A stretch of DNA of 64,000 bases, taken from assembly GCF_003253115.1 (NCBI RefSeq), contig NZ_QEQF01000002.1, forward strand, positions 62,001-126,000, written 5' to 3'. This document shows positions 61,367-64,000 of this stretch, piece after piece. The notes under the pieces were generated by a model, which was not told where the DNA came from, did no database searches, and saw only the letters and a program-made list of their open reading frames with translations. The translations under genes and the position numbers were made by a program. The stretch comes from Haemophilus_A paraphrohaemolyticus_A. GTDB taxonomy: Bacteria > Pseudomonadota > Gammaproteobacteria > Enterobacterales > Pasteurellaceae. Within the stretch, counting starts at the first letter, position 1, and each line of letters opens with the position of its first letter.

Positions 61367-61846
61367 ATGATGACAAAAACCTTATTCAAACTGAGTTTAC
61401 TTGCGATTGTTTTTGGTATTACCGCTTGCAAAGAAGAAAGTGCAGTAATTGGTCAAGCCGCTCCTAAGATTGCGGCTTATGATTTGCAAGGCAATTCTGT
61501 GAAATTAGAGGATTGGCAAGGCACCCGCTTACTCACTTTTTGGTCGGAAACCTGTGGGTATTGCATTATGGAGCTAAAAATGTTCGAGAAAATGGCTGAT
61601 GCTCATCCAAACAGGGTGCAACTGATTGCAATCAACGTCGATGGCGAAAAAGCAGATACTCAAGCGGTCGTAAATAAACAAAAACTTACATTGCCTGTCG
61701 TGAAAGATCAGCTGAAAATTACAGCCGAACGCTATCACCTTGTTGGCACACCGACCACTTATGTTATTGATGCAAAAGGCAATATTACCGCCAAATATGA
61801 AGGTAAGATTCCCGATGCGGATTTGGAGAAGTTATTTAAAGGATAG
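61367..61846 (+). CDS. TlpA-like thioredoxin lipoprotein of the P19 iron system
   Basis: This 159-residue protein has a lipoprotein-type signal (LAIVFGITAC, Cys near residue 21) and a TlpA/AhpC-type thioredoxin fold. The redox motif is FWSETCGYCIMELKMFE near residue 65 and the cis-Pro region VGTPTTYVIDAKGNI. It faces the periplasm and may reduce P19-linked or DUF2318 cysteines. It is the equivalent of Cj1664/Cj1665. Confidence 0.9.
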   Translation: MMTKTLFKLSLLAIVFGITACKEESAVIGQAAPKIAAYDLQGNSVKLEDWQGTRLLTFWSETCGYCIMELKMFEKMADAHPNRVQLIAINVDGEKADTQAVVNKQKLTLPVVKDQLKITAERYHLVGTPTTYVIDAKGNITAKYEGKIPDADLEKLFKG

Positions 61847-61849
61847 TGT

Positions 61850-62158
61850 ATGAAATACGCTAAATGGATGTTGGCTATTTTGCTTGGCAATTTGAGTTTT
61901 TCTGCTTGGGCTGATATGGATATAACTCCAGCTGAAAAACTTTACCGCCGTTCTTGTGCCACTTGCCACGGTAGAACCGCAGAAAAACCAGCGATGGGGA
62001 AATCTAAAATCATTAATCAAATGAGCCAAGAAGAGATTTTAAATGCTTTAATGGATCGTAAAAATGGCAAAGTAAATGGCGGTGGTAACACCGCCAAACA
62101 GAAATTGAGCGATGAAGAAGTTAAGATTTTAGCGGCGTATTTAGCTAAAAAGCCTTAA
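61850..62158 (+). CDS. Small periplasmic c-type cytochrome
   Basis: This 102-residue protein has a signal peptide (LAILLGNLSFSAWAD) and a single heme site CATCH in YRRSCATCHGRTAEKPAMG. The distal Met is probably in LMDRKNGKVNGGG or near MSQEE. It lies 3 bases after the TlpA-like gene at the end of the operon, so it may pass electrons to the iron system. The link is inferred from position. Confidence 0.88.
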   Translation: MKYAKWMLAILLGNLSFSAWADMDITPAEKLYRRSCATCHGRTAEKPAMGKSKIINQMSQEEILNALMDRKNGKVNGGGNTAKQKLSDEEVKILAAYLAKKP

Positions 62159-62173
62159 TCATTCATTTAATGA

Positions 62174-62977
62174 TTACTTAAACACCGCCCAAACAGGAGA
62201 ATGATCTGAAGGTTTTTCCATCGCACGGATTTCCAAATCAATGCCTGTTTCTACACAGCGTTCCGCCAATGGTTTTGAGGCAAGCACTAAGTCAATGCGT
62301 AAACCGCGGTTGTCATCAAAGCCTTTTGAACGGTAATCAAACCACGAGAATTTGTCATCTGCTTCTGGGTGCATTGCTCGGAATGTATCAACCAATCCGT
62401 AGCTTTGCAAACGCCCTAACCATTCGCGTTCTTCTGGTAGAAATGAGCATTTTCCATCACGTAACCAACGTTTACGGTTTGGTTCACCAATGCCAATATC
62501 TAAATCAGTTGGACTAATATTCATATCGCCCATAATCACGATTGGATTTTCAGGTTTCAATTCTGTTTCTAAATAATTTTGGAGATCTGCGTAGAATTTT
62601 TCTTTTGCTGGGAATTTAGTTTCATGCTTGCGGTTCTCGCCTTGAGGGAAATAGCCGTTTAATACTGTAAGCACGCCAAATTCAGTCTCAATATCCGCCA
62701 TAATCATTCGTTTTTGTGCATCTTCGCTATCAGTTGGAAAACCTTTACGCACCGCAAGCGGTTGTTTTTTGGTTAAAAGTGCCACGCCGTAGTGTCCTTT
62801 TTGCCCATGGTGGAAAACGTGGTAGCCTAAGTGATTGATTAAGTCATAAGGGAAATCTTCATCTGAAACTTTGATTTCTTGTAAGCCAATAATATCAGGT
62901 TGGTGTTTTTCGATAATGGCTTCAAGTTGATGCGGTCTAGCACGTAAGCCATTGATATTAAAAGAGATAAATTTCAT
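62174..62977 (-). CDS. xthA: Exodeoxyribonuclease III
   Basis: This 267-residue AP endonuclease and 3'-5' exonuclease has FNINGLRARPHQLEAI, IIGLQEIKVSDEDFP, VIMGDMNISPTDLDIG and the C-terminal EKPSDHSPVWAVF. I set the start at 62,977 (MKFISFNING), the standard start for the family, and reject the longer frame from 63,037. It converges with the cytochrome c gene. Confidence 0.97.
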   Translation of the reverse strand: MKFISFNINGLRARPHQLEAIIEKHQPDIIGLQEIKVSDEDFPYDLINHLGYHVFHHGQKGHYGVALLTKKQPLAVRKGFPTDSEDAQKRMIMADIETEFGVLTVLNGYFPQGENRKHETKFPAKEKFYADLQNYLETELKPENPIVIMGDMNISPTDLDIGIGEPNRKRWLRDGKCSFLPEEREWLGRLQSYGLVDTFRAMHPEADDKFSWFDYRSKGFDDNRGLRIDLVLASKPLAERCVETGIDLEIRAMEKPSDHSPVWAVFK

Positions 62978-63021
62978 AAATAGCCTTTTTCGGAATATTT
63001 TTATATATTGAACGAAATAAA

Positions 63022-63043
63022 AGGGCGTGTGCAACACGCCCCA
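63022..63043. repeat. Short intergenic palindrome, core GGCGTGTGCAACACGCC
   Basis: The core differs by one base from the palindrome at 28,434-28,459. It lies between xthA and the antiporter gene and lacks the full GTAG/CTAC edges. Confidence 0.65.
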
Positions 63044-63065
63044 GTAAATGATTGCATTATAATAA

Positions 63066-64000
63066 TTACAACGTCATTGCCGCAATCCAACCAAACACTA
63101 ACAATGGAATGTTAAAGTGTAAGAAAGTTGGTACAACCGAATCCCAAATGTGGTCGTGTTTGCCATCAGCATTTAAGCCTGATGTTGGGCCAAGAGTGGA
63201 ATCTGATGCGGGTGAACCCGCATCGCCAAGTGCGGCGGCTACGCCCACGATAGACATCGTTGCAAGCGGTGAAAAACCGAAAGCCACACACAAAGGCACA
63301 TAGATAGAGGTAATAATTGGTACGGTTGAGAAAGAAGAACCGATGCCCATAGTGATAAACAAACCAACAACCAACATTAAGAATGCGGCTAAACCTTTAC
63401 TATCAATTGAACCACGTAAACCTTCGACCAATTCGGCAACACCACCTGTTGAATTCACCACGCTTGCATAGCCAGATGCGGCAATCATCACAAAGCCAAT
63501 CATTGCCATTAAGCGTAAGCCATCTTGGAAGATGTCGTTGGATTGTTTAAGTCTAAATACGCCACCTAAAGCAAAAATCACTAAGCCAACTAAACCGCCA
63601 ATAATGGTCGAATTTGTGGCTAATTGTGTCGAACAGGTTGCTATAATAGCAAAAATGCTTAACCAGATATGGAATGGTTTTACGTGTGTAACACGCTCTG
63701 CAATATCATCCGCATTTTTTTCTTGCACTTCCGCATAAGTACGTGGTTTACGATAAGAGACCAAGAAGGCAAAGAGCAAGCCTAAAATCATCCCCAATAC
63801 AGGCACGAACATTGCTTTAGTCATATCCGAAGTAGTTGCGACTAAACCAAATTGCGAGCCTACATTATTGATATTTTTCACCAAAATGCTTTCTATAAAG
63901 ATCTGCCCGAAACCTGCTGGAATCAACATATAAGTTGCGGTTAAACCGAAAGTTAATCCACAAGCCACCGCACGGCGGTCGATTTTAAGCTGGTTCATCA
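63066..64000 (-). CDS. Na+/H+ antiporter family protein, C-terminal part
   Basis: This product is cut by the right edge of the window. The visible 310 residues have about ten membrane segments and motifs of the NhaC/Na_H_antiporter group: FGLTATYMLIPAGFGQIFIE, FITMGIGSSFSTVPIITSIY and ALGDAGSPASDSTLGPTSG. The family is normally around 440 residues, so the N-terminal third is outside. It exchanges sodium or other cations for protons at the inner membrane. Confidence 0.85.
   Translation of the reverse strand, partial: MNQLKIDRRAVACGLTFGLTATYMLIPAGFGQIFIESILVKNINNVGSQFGLVATTSDMTKAMFVPVLGMILGLLFAFLVSYRKPRTYAEVQEKNADDIAERVTHVKPFHIWLSIFAIIATCSTQLATNSTIIGGLVGLVIFALGGVFRLKQSNDIFQDGLRLMAMIGFVMIAASGYASVVNSTGGVAELVEGLRGSIDSKGLAAFLMLVVGLFITMGIGSSFSTVPIITSIYVPLCVAFGFSPLATMSIVGVAAALGDAGSPASDSTLGPTSGLNADGKHDHIWDSVVPTFLHFNIPLLVFGWIAAMTL

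Overview
The window is a bacterial chromosome segment from the family Pasteurellaceae. The gene set (kdkA plus waaA, pepD, a P19/FTR1 iron locus, a YgcG/LemA cluster) and the many copies of the uptake-signal core ACAAGCGGTC point to a species of the Actinobacillus pleuropneumoniae-type uptake dialect, such as Mannheimia, Bibersteinia or Actinobacillus. I cannot fix the species from sequence alone. The base composition is moderately AT-rich.

Layout. (1) Positions 1 to about 16,700 are the right part of a defective lambda-like prophage: a dam-type methylase broken by an in-frame TAG, a small unknown gene, a tape-measure gene that has lost its 5' end, a row of self-contained accessory genes (Rha regulator, lipoprotein, a putative c4 antisense RNA with an antirepressor), the tail-tip genes M-L-K-I-J, a minus-strand cargo block (TbpB-like surface lipoprotein and a HigBA toxin-antitoxin pair), and five small genes probably for tail fibre or receptor-binding parts. 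No head, portal, terminase or lysis genes are visible. (2) 16,870-30,365 is core chromosome: alaA, a tandem pair of RarD-like transporters with a LysE-type exporter, kdkA, a molbindin, cysS, an outer-membrane efflux factor, gmk, gpt, pepD, and a LemA/TPM-domain/YtfJ cluster. (3) 30,450-36,111 is a divergent sugar locus: a GntR/UTRA repressor facing an alpha-glucan phosphorylase, an EEP-family hydrolase and a glucose/maltose-type PTS permease. Three TACGTAAAA palindromes and a perfect CRP site lie between them.

(4) 36,138-43,751 is a foreign block bounded on both sides by inverted 3' remnants of one IS3-family element. Its left half (mdaB, a GlxA-type regulator, an MBL-fold protein) carries mixed Pasteurellaceae uptake signals. 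Its right half (NmrA-like gene, OpuCA-type ATPase, a broken OpuCB/CC fusion, a broken zinc alcohol dehydrogenase) is visibly more GC-rich and carries Neisseriaceae DNA uptake sequences. This suggests DNA taken from Neisseriaceae by natural transformation. (5) 43,895-53,579 returns to core genes: waaA-coaD-orn, tRNA-Gly, tsaE-amiB, queA, an AI-2E/PerM permease, a methyltransferase, ilvH-ilvI. (6) 53,973-62,158 is a complete FTR1-P19 iron-uptake operon (permease, P19, DUF2318 protein, two FtsX-like permeases, ATPase, TlpA-like thioredoxin, cytochrome c). Its three inner membrane genes are bracketed by inverted clusters of short palindromes. (7) xthA and the C-terminal part of an Na+/H+ antiporter close the window.
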